Notes: generated from the sequence alone by a model not told the origin. A stretch of 64,000 bases of DNA from [Clostridium] polysaccharolyticum (GCF_900111595.1 NZ_FOHN01000010.1:45620-109619), one strand, 5' to 3'; positions 27,320 to 37,695 are shown, counted from the first letter of the stretch. Program-made: numbers and translations.

Positions 27320-27616
27320 TGGGTCTATTGGATTTTTAAAATAAATGATAAAAAGATTGTTGAAGTATTTAATACAGAAAATAATCTATCCGTAGATTCC
27401 ATTAAAGGGGTATATGACTTTATCGAAAATGATCGATATAACAGATTTAGACACCTTATTGATACAAAATTTCCTAATAGTGTTAATGGAAGGAACTACT
27501 CAGCGTCATGGAGAAATGGAGCCAGTATCAAGACATTTAGCGAATTATATGATTGATGAGGATGAGAATGCATACTGTACTTTTGTGTCTGATAATTTAC
27601 GGTTTTACTACGAATG
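27320..27616 (+). pseudogene. Unrecognised coding remnant at the island's left edge
   Basis: Frame 27320-27556 is open without any ATG, GTG or TTG start and reads like a real protein (KIVEVFNTENNLSVDS, then FPNSVNGRNYSASW). It stops at TGA (27554), while another frame (to 27617) continues with DEDENAYCTFVSDNLRFYY. This looks like a gene broken by a frameshift. I do not recognise the family. Confidence 0.4.
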
Positions 27617-27716
27617 ACAAAGTGATAATTTTATAGTGTAAAAATAAAGTAGTCGGGGTAGTAAGGGTAGTATTTTAAAGATAGGAATCCTCATCAAATA
27701 CTTCTTCATCAAAGGG

Positions 27717-27899
27717 GCAAGTGCATATTTTAACATTGGGATAAAGAAAATGAGAAGGCTGGCAGAAGATAATGATAGAGAATTTGCCTTGTACTTTGGT
27801 AATAAGTTTCTTATCTGTAGACCCAAGTTTGAGGAGTATTTGCTGAGCCTGATGCAGAAACCGAGTGGTGATGGCGGAGACAGTGATGAGAAAAAATAA
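27717..27899 (+). pseudogene. 5'-truncated excisionase (Tn916 Xis-like), copy A
   Basis: The frame reads ASAYFNIGIKKMRRLAEDN and then FALYFGNKFLICRPKFEEYL to the stop at 27897-27899. It is clearly homologous to the intact gene at 48859-49089, but the N-terminal 15 or so residues with the start codon are replaced by unrelated sequence. A mark of a decayed integrative element. Confidence 0.75.
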
Positions 27900-27916
27900 G
27901 TAATAAGTAAGAAATG

Positions 27917-27943
27917 AAGGAGTCGGGAAACCAGCTCCTTTTT
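27917..27943 (+). terminator. Terminator after the excisionase remnant
   Basis: AAGGAG (27917-27922) and CTCCTT (27935-27940) with extra inner pairing and T run. Bases 27944-28110 show nothing else. Confidence 0.6.
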
Positions 27944-28112
27944 AATATTGTATGGCTTTGTACTCTTTATTTGACATTATAAGGTTTTGCTTCGATAACA
28001 GAATCATCAGAGATGTCTTTAGAGTGCACTAAAGGGTAGCTTGTCATAACAAAGGCGGATAAGGTGATGGATGATTTTTGCATGAAATATAAATAGATAA
28101 CAATAAACTATA

Positions 28113-28141
28113 TTGAAATGTTAATTTATGGGTGGTATACT
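28113..28141 (+). promoter_or_regulatory. Promoter upstream of the first Type I RM operon
   Basis: TTGAAA (28113-28118), 17 bases, TATACT (28136-28141). It precedes the HTH remnant and hsdM. Confidence 0.6.
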
Positions 28142-28151
28142 TTAAAAGATT

Positions 28152-28213
28152 TTTAAGCGTTTTGAAATTGATGTTTGGGTACAAGAGTGGTAAGAGTGCT
28201 ATTGATGAGTAAG
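28152..28213 (+). pseudogene. 3' remnant of an HTH (excisionase-type) gene, copy A
   Basis: Matches the 3' end of the HTH frame at 49306-49491: FKRFEIDVWVQ, then a one-base insertion, then the SAI-E ending and stop in the other frame. Only about 60 bases survive. Confidence 0.6.
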
Positions 28214-28267
28214 TCCTATTTATGGTGCTGCAAATATGAAATGATAAGTAGAAAGGATTGTTGGTTT

Positions 28268-29770
28268 ATGGCAGATAAGAATACAGCTGCTATAGGATTT
28301 GAAAAACAAATATGGGATGCTGCATGTGTTTTACGAGGGAATATGGATGCATCAGAGTATAAAAGCGTAGTTTTGGGATTGATTTTTTTAAAATATATTT
28401 CAGATAGATTTGATGAGAAATACAAGGAACTTGTTGAGGAAGGAGACGGGTTTGAGGAAGATATTGATGAATATACATCAGAGGGTATCTTCTTTGTACC
28501 AGATGGAGCACGCTGGAGTGAGATAGCCGCAAAAGCTCACACTCCTGAGATTGGTACAGTTATTGATAATGCTATGCGTGCTATTGAAAAGAAAAATAAG
28601 AGACTTAAGGACATCTTACCTAAGAACTTTGCTCGTCCAGAGCTTGATAAAAGAAGATTAGGTGATGTTGTAGATCTTTTTACTAATATACAGATGATAG
28701 AACATGGAAGTGAAAAGGATATTCTTGGACGTACTTATGAGTATTGCCTTTCTATGTTTGCAGAGCAAGAAGGAAAACGTGGTGGAGAGTTCTTTACACC
28801 TTCATGTGTTGTACGTACTTTAGTTGAAATCTTAAAACCTTTCAAGGGACGTGTATATGATCCATGCTGTGGGTCAGGTGGTATGTTTGTACAGTCAGCG
28901 AGATTTGTTGAAAACCATAGTGGTAATATCAATAACATCTCTATATATGGTCAAGATTCTAACCCTACTACATGGAAGATGGCACAGATGAACCTTGCTA
29001 TCAGAGGTATAGAGCCAGACCTTGGCAGTTACTCTGCAGATACATTTTTGGATGATCGTCATCCAGCACTAAGAGCAGATTATATTATGGCAAATCCACC
29101 GTTTAATCTTAAGGATTGGGGTGCTGATAAGTTAAAGAATGATGTTAGATTCCAGTATGGTATGCCACCAAAGAATAATGCCAACTTTGCATGGTTACAG
29201 CATATGATTTATCACCTTGCACCAGCAGGACGTATAGGAATGGTACTTGCTAATGGATCATTGTCATCACAGACAGGTGGTGAAGGTGATATCCGTAAGA
29301 ATATAATAAATGCTGATTTGGTAGAGTGCATAATAGCAATGCCTACCCAGTTGTTCTATACGACTCAGATTCCGGTATCACTTTGGTTCATCAATAAGCA
29401 AAAAAAACAAGCAGGTAAGACCCTGTTTATAGATGCAAGAAAGATGGGAACCATGGTAAGCCGTAAACTTCGTGAACTTACCGATGAGCATATAAAGAAA
29501 CTTGCAGATACTTATACAGCATTTACAGAGGGAACACTAGAAGATGAAAAAGGTTACTGTGCAGCAGTTGAAACGGCAGAGATAGAAAAACAGGACTACA
29601 TTCTTACTCCAGGACGTTATGTAGGGATTGAGGAGCAAGAGGATGATGGTGAGCCATTCGAGGAGAAGATGGACCGTCTTACATCAGAGCTCTCAGAGAT
29701 GTTTGCAAAGAGCCATGAGTTAGAAGATGAAATCAGAAGAAAGTTGGGGGCGATAGGGTATGAAATATAA
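28268..29770 (+). CDS. hsdM: Type I restriction-modification methyltransferase subunit HsdM (system 1)
   Basis: Adenine-N6 methyltransferase subunit of a Type I system; with HsdS it forms the modification enzyme and with HsdR the restriction complex. An N-terminal HsdM_N helical domain (about 10-150) is followed by the SAM-binding domain with DPCCGSGGMF (198-207) and the catalytic NPPFNLKDW (276-284). The ATG at 28268 has GAAAGGA 10 bases upstream and gives the normal start (MADKNTAAIGFEKQIW); the frame's earlier part overlaps the HTH remnant. 500 residues, normal length. hsdS overlaps its end by 11 bases. Confidence 0.96.
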   Translation: MADKNTAAIGFEKQIWDAACVLRGNMDASEYKSVVLGLIFLKYISDRFDEKYKELVEEGDGFEEDIDEYTSEGIFFVPDGARWSEIAAKAHTPEIGTVIDNAMRAIEKKNKRLKDILPKNFARPELDKRRLGDVVDLFTNIQMIEHGSEKDILGRTYEYCLSMFAEQEGKRGGEFFTPSCVVRTLVEILKPFKGRVYDPCCGSGGMFVQSARFVENHSGNINNISIYGQDSNPTTWKMAQMNLAIRGIEPDLGSYSADTFLDDRHPALRADYIMANPPFNLKDWGADKLKNDVRFQYGMPPKNNANFAWLQHMIYHLAPAGRIGMVLANGSLSSQTGGEGDIRKNIINADLVECIIAMPTQLFYTTQIPVSLWFINKQKKQAGKTLFIDARKMGTMVSRKLRELTDEHIKKLADTYTAFTEGTLEDEKGYCAAVETAEIEKQDYILTPGRYVGIEEQEDDGEPFEEKMDRLTSELSEMFAKSHELEDEIRRKLGAIGYEI

Positions 29771-30956
29771 AAGATATGTAATTTCTGATTTGCTTAGCGA
29801 AATATCTATGGGGCCTTTTGGATCAAATATAAAGAAAGAATGTTTTGTTGATGCAGGAATTCCAGTGCTTAATGGAAGTAATTTAGCAGATGTTGCTATG
29901 AATGATGATGCGTTTAGATATGTAACAGAGGAGAAAGCAGATTCACTGGGAAAAGCAAATGCAAGTAGAGGTGATGTTGTTGTAACACATCGAGGGACTC
30001 TGGGGCAAATATCATTTATTCCATCTAATTCTATGTACGAGAGGTATGTTATTTCACAAAGTCAATTTAGGTTTAGGTGTAATGAAAAAGTTCTACCGGA
30101 ATATTTAGTATATTATTTTCATACTAGAAAGGGTCAACATGATTTGCTTTCAAATGCTTCACAGGTTGGAGTACCTGCTTTGGCGAGAGCTACGACAACA
30201 TTTCAACAGCTAGAAGTAGAGATACCAGAGATAGAAGTACAAAGGAAGATTGTTGGCATCCTGGAATTGCTAAGAAATAAAATAGAACTTAATAAAGAAA
30301 TAAATAAGAATTTACTTCAACAAATGGAATCTATATATAAAGCATGGTTTATTGACTATATTCCATTTAATGGAAAACGCCCAATTAATTGGGAAAAAAC
30401 CAGTATTTATACAATAGCAAATATTATATATGGAGCACCATTTGCTTCAAAGCTGTTTAATACAGATGGTGAAGGCGTTCCTATTATACGTATTCGTGAT
30501 CTTAAGGAACAAGCCTTTGTCACCTATACTACTGAAAAACACCCTAAAGGGCACTTGATACAGCCAGGTGACATTGTTGTTGGTATGGATGGTGAATTTC
30601 GTCCATATATATGGGGAAATACTGAGGCTTGGCTTAATCAGCGAGTGTGTATTTTTAAAAACATACGACCTAAAGGCAAGGCGTTTGTTTTATTCACGAT
30701 TAAACCACTTTTGTTCAAAATTGAGCAGACTCAGGTTGCAACAACAGTTATTCACATAGGAAAGAAAGATTATGATGCTTTTGAGTTTTATCTTCCCGAT
30801 GAAAAAACTCTCAACCAGTTTGATACCATAACTTATCCGATGTTAGAACAAGTAGTCGTTAACAGCCTTGAAAACAAGCGTTTAAGCGAATTAAGAGACT
30901 CTCTCTTGCCCAGACTGATGTCAGGTGAACTTGATGTATCCAGCCTTGACCTTTAA
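29760..30956 (+). CDS. hsdS: Type I RM specificity subunit HsdS (system 1)
   Basis: DNA-recognition subunit. Two target-recognition domains (about 1-150 and 195-345) each open with the usual pattern (MGPFGSNIKKE; YGAPFASKLF). They are separated by a helical spacer (NKIELNKEINKNLLQQMES, then YKAWFIDY) and closed by a second conserved helix ending LPRLMSGELD. 398 residues, full length. It overlaps hsdM, so translation is probably coupled. The recognised site cannot be read from sequence. Confidence 0.94.
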   Translation: MKYKRYVISDLLSEISMGPFGSNIKKECFVDAGIPVLNGSNLADVAMNDDAFRYVTEEKADSLGKANASRGDVVVTHRGTLGQISFIPSNSMYERYVISQSQFRFRCNEKVLPEYLVYYFHTRKGQHDLLSNASQVGVPALARATTTFQQLEVEIPEIEVQRKIVGILELLRNKIELNKEINKNLLQQMESIYKAWFIDYIPFNGKRPINWEKTSIYTIANIIYGAPFASKLFNTDGEGVPIIRIRDLKEQAFVTYTTEKHPKGHLIQPGDIVVGMDGEFRPYIWGNTEAWLNQRVCIFKNIRPKGKAFVLFTIKPLLFKIEQTQVATTVIHIGKKDYDAFEFYLPDEKTLNQFDTITYPMLEQVVVNSLENKRLSELRDSLLPRLMSGELDVSSLDL

Positions 30957-30963
30957 GCAGCTA

Positions 30964-31045
30964 AATTCTTATTTACTATAAAACCGCTATCATCTTGACC
31001 TATGGTCAAGATGCATCGTCAGCTCCGCTGACTCAATTCTTATTT
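30964..31045 (+). repeat. Hairpin between direct repeats, hsdS-hsdR gap
   Basis: CATCTTGACC (30991-31000) and GGTCAAGATG (31004-31013) form a 10-bp perfect stem with a 3-base loop. AATTCTTATTT occurs on both sides, at 30964-30974 and 31035-31045. No T run follows, so it is not a typical terminator; it might limit hsdR expression or mark a small insertion. Confidence 0.6.
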
Positions 31046-31070
31046 GAAACTATAGACTAGGAGGTTGATT

Positions 31071-34000
31071 ATGCAAAACCTATTTACAGAGGATACATAT
31101 GAACAAGCAATTATTGAATTGTTTGAAGGCATGGGTTATGACCACATCTACGCTCCGGATTTAGATAGAGATTATTACAGTCCTCTTTTGGATTCTATCC
31201 TTAGGGACAGTTTGGTGCGTATCAACCGTGGTTTGCCTGTGGATGCTATTAATGAAGCTGTATCCAAGCTTAAAAATTTTGATACCGGTAGCCTTTTGCA
31301 AAAGAATATTACTTTTATGGATTATTTGCAAAATGGTATTACTGTTAAGTTTTTCGTGAAGGGTGAAGAACGCTCTTCGATTGTTAAACTTATTGATTAC
31401 GAGAATGAGAAAGCTAACTCTTTTTATGTGGTTAACCAATTTACTTTTATAGAGAATGAAAATAATAGAAGGCCGGATATTATCCTTTTTATAAATGGAC
31501 TGCCTTTGGTTTTGATGGAGCTTAAGAGCCCATCTAAGGATGAGGTAGGAGCTGAGAATGCTTATAACCAAATCAGGAACTATATGAAGGATATACCTTC
31601 TATGTTCTATTATAATGCCATCTGTGTTATTAGTGATATGTCTACTAATAAGGCAGGTACCATTACTTCAGGTCTTGACCGTTTTATGGAGTGGAAGACT
31701 AAGGATGGTAATTATGAAGATACTGCATATGCTACCTTTGAAACTTTTTATGAAGGTATGTTTGTCAAAGAACGCTTACTGGATCTGTTAAAGAACTTTA
31801 TTTTGTTCTCTGGTACAAGCACGTCAAGGTTTAAAGTATTAGCAGGATACCATCAATATTTTGCTGTTCGTAAGGCTATTGAAAAGGCAAAGGTAGCAAC
31901 TAAGACAGATGGTAAAGGTGGAGTCTTTTGGCATACCCAAGGGTCCGGTAAGTCTCTATCTATGGTTTTCTATGCTCATTTATTACAAGATGCATTAGAG
32001 AGCCCTACCATAGTAGTTATGACAGACCGTATCGATCTGGATGATCAGCTTTATTCTCAGTTTTCACAGTGTGCGGACTTCTTGCGTCAGACCCCTGTGC
32101 AAGCGGAGAGTAAGGAGAACTTGACGGAGCTTCTTGAAGGTCGAAGTGCTAACGGTATTATTTTTACTACCATGTTTAAATTTGAAAGAGGTGAAAAGCC
32201 TTTATCAGAGCGTAGAAATATAGTCGTTATGGCAGATGAGGCTCATCGTGGCCAGTATGGTTTTGAAGAAAAAATTGTTATGAAAGAAAATGAGGATGGC
32301 GAGAAGGAAGCACATACTGTAATAGGTAATGCTCGTATTATACATGATGCACTTCCTAATGCTACTTTTATAGGATTTACAGGAACACCTATCTCATCAA
32401 AAGACAGAAATACACGTGAGGTCTTTGGAGATTATATCGATGTGTATGATATGACTCAGGCTGTTGAGGATGGGGCAACAAGGCCAGTTTATTATGAAAG
32501 TCGTGTTGTGCAGCTTAAGCTAGATGAGAATACACTTGCTTTGATTGATAGTACATATGATGTATTAGAACAGCAGTCAGATAAAGAAACCATAGAGAAG
32601 AGTAAAAAGATGCTCGGCCAGATGGAGACTGTTCTAGGAGCAGATTCTACTATAGAGTCTTTATGTGATGATATCGTAAATCATTATGAAAAGAACAGAG
32701 CTAATCTTCTTACAGGAAAAGCAATGATCGTAGCATATTCAAGACCGATTGCTATGAAGATTTATCGTCGCATTTTAAAGATGCGTCCGGATTGGACTGA
32801 AAAGGTCGGAGTAGTAATGACTGGTGGAAATAACGATCCAGAGGATTGGAAGGAGATTGTAGGAACCAAGTCGCATAAAGAAGAACTGGCTAGAAAGTTT
32901 AAGGATAATGATGATCCAATGAAGATAGCGATTGTTGTTGATATGTGGCTCACTGGATTTGATGTACCATCACTTGCAACAATGTACATATATAAACCGA
33001 TGCATGGATATAATCTGATGCAGGCAATTGCACGTGTTAATCGAGTGTTTAAGGATAAAGAAGGTGGTTTAATTGTAGACTATGTAGGAATTGCATCTGC
33101 ATTAAAAGCTGCCATGAAAGAATATACCAAGCGAGATCAGTCCAGATATGGGGATATGAATATCGCAAAGGTAGCTTACCCAAAATTTCAAGAGAAGTTA
33201 CAGGTTTGCAAGGATTTATTGTATGGATTTGACTTTAGCGAATTTATAGGGGGTTCACCACTTACCATGGCGAAGCTTATAAGTGGTGGTGTAAACTTTG
33301 TATTAGATGCAAAAGCACCTGATAAAAAAGACTTGTTTTTAAAGGAAGCTTTGCTTCTTAAGCAGTCTCATTCATTGTGTTCAAGTATGACAACAGAACA
33401 AGAACGCCATGACGCCGCTTATATGGAAGCGGTACGTTCTGCTGTAATAAAGATTACTTATGGTGGAACAGGTGGTAAGAGTCTGTCACTTAATGAAATA
33501 AATGACCAGATTAATAATCTGCTAAAGGCAGCAGTTCAGAGTGAAGGTGTTATTAATTTATTTGATAGCAGAAAAGCAGGAAGAGAGAGCTTTAGCTTAT
33601 TTGATCCAAAGGTGCTTGATGAAATTTCTCGAATGAAAGAAAAGAATATTGCTGTTGAGATTTTGAAGAAATTGATGGCAGAACAAGTGTCAATATATAA
33701 GAGAACCAATGTAGTGCAATCACAGAAGTTTTCTGAAAAGATTGCTAAGTTAATGAACTCATATTATAGCGGACTTATTACTAATGAAGAAGTTATAAAA
33801 GAGCTTTTAAAGACAGCGCAGGAGATTAAGGAATTATATAAAAATGGTGAGAAGCTTGGTTTATCTCAGGAAGAATTAGCATTCTATGATGCATTGACTA
33901 AGCCCGAAAACTTAACAGATTTCTATAAAAATGGTGAGCTTATCAATCTTACAAGAGAATTAACCGAAATGCTTCGTAAGAATAGAACCATTGATTGGCA

Positions 34001-34265
34001 GAAGAAAGAAACTGCAAGGGCATCCATGCGAAAGATGGTAAAACGTCTTCTTAAGAAATATAAATATCCACCAGAGGATTATGAGTTTGCAATAGATACA
34101 GTAATTTGCCAGTGTGAACTTTGGACAGATAATGAAGACATGACAATACGTGAAGAAAAAAGTAATGTTTATACATTTAAAAGAGAATCAGAACTTAGTA
34201 TGGCAGCAGAAGACTATGCTCCATATGAAGTAAAGGAAACGACCTATAATATAGGGAAGGAATAA
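31071..34265 (+). CDS. hsdR: Type I restriction endonuclease/translocase HsdR (system 1)
   Basis: Motor and nuclease subunit that cuts unmodified DNA. The N-terminal PD-(D/E)XK nuclease shows D136, E150 and K152 in PDIILF and LMELKSP. Then come the SF2 translocase motifs: TQGSGKS (289-295), DEAH (389-392), GFTGTP and the MQAIARVNRVF motif VI region, followed by a helical C-terminal region. TAGGAGG sits before the ATG at 31071; the TTG at 31065 is less likely. 1064 residues, intact. Together with hsdM and hsdS this is a complete system. Confidence 0.95.
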   Translation: MQNLFTEDTYEQAIIELFEGMGYDHIYAPDLDRDYYSPLLDSILRDSLVRINRGLPVDAINEAVSKLKNFDTGSLLQKNITFMDYLQNGITVKFFVKGEERSSIVKLIDYENEKANSFYVVNQFTFIENENNRRPDIILFINGLPLVLMELKSPSKDEVGAENAYNQIRNYMKDIPSMFYYNAICVISDMSTNKAGTITSGLDRFMEWKTKDGNYEDTAYATFETFYEGMFVKERLLDLLKNFILFSGTSTSRFKVLAGYHQYFAVRKAIEKAKVATKTDGKGGVFWHTQGSGKSLSMVFYAHLLQDALESPTIVVMTDRIDLDDQLYSQFSQCADFLRQTPVQAESKENLTELLEGRSANGIIFTTMFKFERGEKPLSERRNIVVMADEAHRGQYGFEEKIVMKENEDGEKEAHTVIGNARIIHDALPNATFIGFTGTPISSKDRNTREVFGDYIDVYDMTQAVEDGATRPVYYESRVVQLKLDENTLALIDSTYDVLEQQSDKETIEKSKKMLGQMETVLGADSTIESLCDDIVNHYEKNRANLLTGKAMIVAYSRPIAMKIYRRILKMRPDWTEKVGVVMTGGNNDPEDWKEIVGTKSHKEELARKFKDNDDPMKIAIVVDMWLTGFDVPSLATMYIYKPMHGYNLMQAIARVNRVFKDKEGGLIVDYVGIASALKAAMKEYTKRDQSRYGDMNIAKVAYPKFQEKLQVCKDLLYGFDFSEFIGGSPLTMAKLISGGVNFVLDAKAPDKKDLFLKEALLLKQSHSLCSSMTTEQERHDAAYMEAVRSAVIKITYGGTGGKSLSLNEINDQINNLLKAAVQSEGVINLFDSRKAGRESFSLFDPKVLDEISRMKEKNIAVEILKKLMAEQVSIYKRTNVVQSQKFSEKIAKLMNSYYSGLITNEEVIKELLKTAQEIKELYKNGEKLGLSQEELAFYDALTKPENLTDFYKNGELINLTRELTEMLRKNRTIDWQKKETARASMRKMVKRLLKKYKYPPEDYEFAIDTVICQCELWTDNEDMTIREEKSNVYTFKRESELSMAAEDYAPYEVKETTYNIGKE

Positions 34266-34292
34266 TAAAGATACGCAAAGGAGAAGGTATTT

Positions 34293-35800
34293 ATGGCAAT
34301 AAGTATTGCACCAAAATCAAATGATACTGAATTGAGTGAATTGATGAAAGAGGTAATTTCTGGTAAAGCACAGCTGCCAGAGTTTCAACGTAGTTGGACC
34401 TGGGATGATGGAAGAATACGAGGAATCCTTGCAAGTCTGTCACAGGGCTATCCGATGGGTGCCATCATGCGTCTGGAATATGGAAACGAAGATGTTAAGT
34501 TTAAATATCGCCTGAGCATGAAATGTTTCCGATAAATATTATTTTCGATAGTAGTGCTCGTGAAGACTGGGCTGATGGGTATAAAGAATACCATGATTAT
34601 GACAAAGTATTCATGGAAAGATACAAAGCATTTCGAACTAGTATTATTGAGATCATTACTGGATATAAGCTCCCTGTAATTACATTGGGAAAGGAAACAC
34701 CGAGAGAGGCTGTCTGCAAGGTGTTTGAAAATGTAAATACTGGTGGTGTTGCATTGACAGTATTTGAGCTGGTTACCGCTGCATTTGCGACATATGAATT
34801 TGATCTCAGGAAAGACTGGGAGAAATGCAAAGAAGAAATATGGGGAATCCATGAGCCTCTTAATACGGATGTAATGTGGGGGGTAGATGAAACAGCATTC
34901 CTTACGACAATAACGCTCTACACAACATATTTTGCCAATACAATGACAACCTGTAAGAAGAAAGATGTATTGGCTCTGAGTTTTGACTCATATAAGGCAA
35001 ACACACCGGCTGTAATTGAAGGGTATAAAATGGCAAGAAAATTTCTTTTCAATCAATATGTATTCCGTAAGAGAGACCTGCCGTATACGACACAGCTGAT
35101 ACCACTGGCTGCTATATGTGCTGTTATAGGAAAGAGCACATTTAATCTTCCAAAGACACAGAAGATTCTTGCTAAATAGTTCTGGTGTGGAATTATGGGT
35201 GAGATGTATGGTGGTGCGAATGAGACAAGATATGCTAACGATATTGAGGACGTAGTTGCGGAGATACAGGGCAGGGAAAGCCAGAGCAGAACTATAAGAG
35301 GAGCATATTTCTCAGCTTTAAGGCTAATTTCTCTTCAAACCAGAAACAGTGCCGCATATAAAGGTATCATGGCACTTGTTTACCGTGAGAGTTGTCGTGA
35401 CTTTATGAAGGGAACAACAATGGATATTGTTAAGAGCATGGATGAATCACCAGATATCCATCACATATTCCCAGAGGCATATTGTAGTAAACAAGGCTAT
35501 CCAAAGAGCAAGTGGAATTCTATTATAAACAAAACGCCACTTCTGCCAGAATCTAATCGCCAGATTGGTGGTACGGCTCCGAGCAAATATAGCCAGAAGA
35601 TTATGAAGGCGGCTCAGATCGATGAAGAACAGTTGCGTCTGAGAGTGGAATCGCATCTGGTGAATTATGATGCATTCATTCAGGATGACTTTGATACTTA
35701 CTTTATTGATAGGGCAAAAGCGATCATGAAAGTAATTGAAGGTGCGATGGAAAAGACCATTTCTGATAAAGGAAGACTAAGTGTTTATGGCAGAAAGTAA
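34293..35800 (+). pseudogene. Decayed DUF262/DUF1524 (GmrSD-like) gene
   Basis: GmrSD-type proteins are modification-dependent restriction factors. Here the 5' part (to about 34520; KAQLPEFQRSWTWDDGRIRGI is the DUF262 start) runs into a stop. The region that should carry the DGQQRLT motif is missing: KFKYRLSMKCF jumps to FPINIIFDSSAREDW in another frame. The second part stops at TAG (35177-35179), where ILAK-stop-FWCGIMGEMYGGANE suggests a former Trp codon. The third part holds the DUF1524 HNH region (DIHHIFPEAYC, NKTPLLPESNRQIG). Three lesions, so non-functional unless the stop is read through and the deletion tolerated. Confidence 0.88.
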
Positions 35801-35890
35801 AAGCACCAAATATAAGGGGGTTCGCAATTATTCATACACATTATTATTCGGTATTGTAGAATAAAGATGAATTAGATTGGGAGGCGGGCT

Positions 35891-36628
35891 ATGCAATATG
35901 CAAAATTAGGAAAGTCAGACTTAAATGTATCAAGAATCTGTCTTGGCTGTATGGGTTTTGGAGATTCGAAGAACGGACAGCACAGTTGGACAGTAGATGA
36001 AGAACAGACAAGAATCATCATAAAGCGGGCTTTGGAAGTAGGCATCAATTTTTTTGATACAGCAATTGCGTATCAGAATGGTACAAGTGAAAAATATGTT
36101 GGAAAGGCACTTAGAGACTTTGCAAAGAGAGAAGATTATGTTATTGCAACCAAGTTCCTTCCACGTTCACAGGAGGAATTGGATAACAATATAAGTGGAC
36201 AGGACCACGTAATGAACAGCTTAAACTTAAGCCTTGAACATCTGGGGATGGACTACGTTGATTTGTATATTTATCATATGTGGGATTACCACACACCGAT
36301 GGAAGAAATAATGGAAGGACTTCATATGGCAGTTACTTCTGGTAAAACTAGGTACATTGGAATTTCCAATTGCTATGCATGGCAGATTGCCAAGGCAAAC
36401 GCTTATGCCAGAGAACATGGACTTACGGAATTTATCTCGATTCAGGGACATTATAACCTGATCGCAAGGGAAGAAGAACGCGAGATGGCTCCTTTCTGTG
36501 CTTCTGAAAACATTGCTATGACACCATTCGCACCAGATGCAGAGATTGCAGAAGGAAAGATGTTGATGCAAGCTGGCAAAAGAGACACTGAAGATTGGAT
36601 TAAAAGTTTATATGGCGGAAAGATGTAA
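35891..36628 (+). pseudogene. Aldo/keto reductase fused to a flavodoxin C-terminus (chimera)
   Basis: Residues 1-213 are an NADPH-dependent aldo/keto reductase with the tetrad D56, Y61, K88 and H129 (FFDTAIAY, ATKFL, IYHMW). After IAMTPF (208-213) the family should go on for about 100 residues to complete the barrel and NADP site. Instead the tail APDAEIAEGKMLMQAGKRDT, ending EDWIKSL, matches the end of the flavodoxin at 25939-26409 (APDARISEGKIL, ENWVKTL). An in-frame deletion between neighbouring genes is the simple explanation. It may be translated, but activity is doubtful. Confidence 0.8.
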
Positions 36629-36640
36629 GAGGTGAATTCA

Positions 36641-37408
36641 ATGGAAAAAATCGTACAGACAGCAGGAAGAAATGCTCTTGGTGAATTTGCACCAGAGTTT
36701 GCACATTTTAATGATGATGTTTTGCTTGGAGAAAATTGGAATAATCAAGATATTAATATAAAGACAAGAAGCATTATTACTGTAGTTGCTTTAATGTCTT
36801 CAGGTATTACAGATTCGTCTTTAGTATTTCATTTACAGAATGCGAAAGCACATGGGGTGACACAAAAGGAGATTGCTGCAGTTATTACGCATGTGGCATT
36901 TTACGTAGGCTGGCCAAAAGGCTGGGCAGTGTTTAATCTTGCCAAGGAAGTATGGCAGTTAAATGAAGGTGATTTGTCATATGAAGATGAAGCGATGAGA
37001 GCACATGCAAAAGAAATGGTATTCCCGATTGGTGCACCAAATGATGCTTTTGCACAGTATTTTGTTGGACAAAGTTATCTTGCTCCAGTATCAATTGAGC
37101 AGGTTGGAATCTTCAATATAACTTTTGAACCAGGATGCAGAAATAACTGGCATATCCATCATGCATCTGAAGGTGGTGGACAGATTCTCGTATGTGTTGC
37201 AGGAAGAGGATATTATCAGGAATGGGGCAAAGATGCAGTAGAAATGAAACCAGGCAATTGCATTAATATCCCTGCAGGAGTTAAGCATTGGCATGGTGCT
37301 GCCCCAGATTCGTGGTTCAGTCATCTGGCAATTGAAGTGCCAGGCAAGGATGGTTCTAATGAATGGTTAGAAGCTGTTACAGATGAACAGTATGGGAAAT
37401 TAGAATAG
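36641..37408 (+). CDS. Carboxymuconolactone decarboxylase-like protein with cupin domain
   Basis: Two-domain protein. Residues about 10-110 form an AhpD/CMD-like helical domain (FNDDVLLGENWNN, TRSIITVVALMSSG, HLQNAKAHGVTQKEI). Residues about 140-235 form a cupin with metal ligands in WHIHHASEGGGQ and a final GVKHWHGA. Such fusions usually sit beside oxidoreductases and flavodoxins, as here next to the chimera. GAGGTG before the ATG at 36641 favours it over the GTG at 36632. The reaction is not established. It is foreign in theme to the restriction systems on both sides. Confidence 0.82.
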   Translation: MEKIVQTAGRNALGEFAPEFAHFNDDVLLGENWNNQDINIKTRSIITVVALMSSGITDSSLVFHLQNAKAHGVTQKEIAAVITHVAFYVGWPKGWAVFNLAKEVWQLNEGDLSYEDEAMRAHAKEMVFPIGAPNDAFAQYFVGQSYLAPVSIEQVGIFNITFEPGCRNNWHIHHASEGGGQILVCVAGRGYYQEWGKDAVEMKPGNCINIPAGVKHWHGAAPDSWFSHLAIEVPGKDGSNEWLEAVTDEQYGKLE

Positions 37409-37466
37409 TGGAAATTCAAAGAAAATGATTATTTTTAATAATTATTTAAGAAGCTTAGTTTAAAAG

Positions 37467-37491
37467 TGGCATCCAGATGGGTGCCATTTTT
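37467..37491 (+). terminator. Terminator after the CMD-cupin gene
   Basis: TGGCATCC (37467-37474) pairs with GGGTGCCA (37479-37486, one G-T pair), followed by T5. Confidence 0.8.
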
Positions 37492-37555
37492 GCCTGTGGA
37501 TTAGAGTCTTTTTTTATGTTACAATTATAGTTAGTTTGTCGTGATGCCATTTTTT

Positions 37556-37695
37556 TAGTAGTCTGTATTTGGATTTTGACTACTGCTTGACTACGATTGA
37601 AAAGTACACACTGCCGTAATTTGCCTAGTTTGACACATTTTTTGTGCGAAATAATTGCTGGAAAACAGGTTGAAATACTCGGCAAAACAGGGTAA
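37556..37695 (+). repeat. Noncoding block, copy 1 (related to 48454-48602)
   Basis: Shares with 48454-48602, in the same order, TAGTAGTCTGT, TTGACTAC, ACACACTGC, AATTTGCCT and GGCAAAACAGGG. The two copies bracket the second RM system and the helicase unit. Bases 37696-37906 are AT-rich with no clear element besides the hsdM RBS. Confidence 0.7.

Noticed and set aside
27414..27617. 67-codon frame as a gene
   Set aside because: Its first half overlaps a more protein-like reading in another frame and it has no RBS; treated as part of a broken gene.
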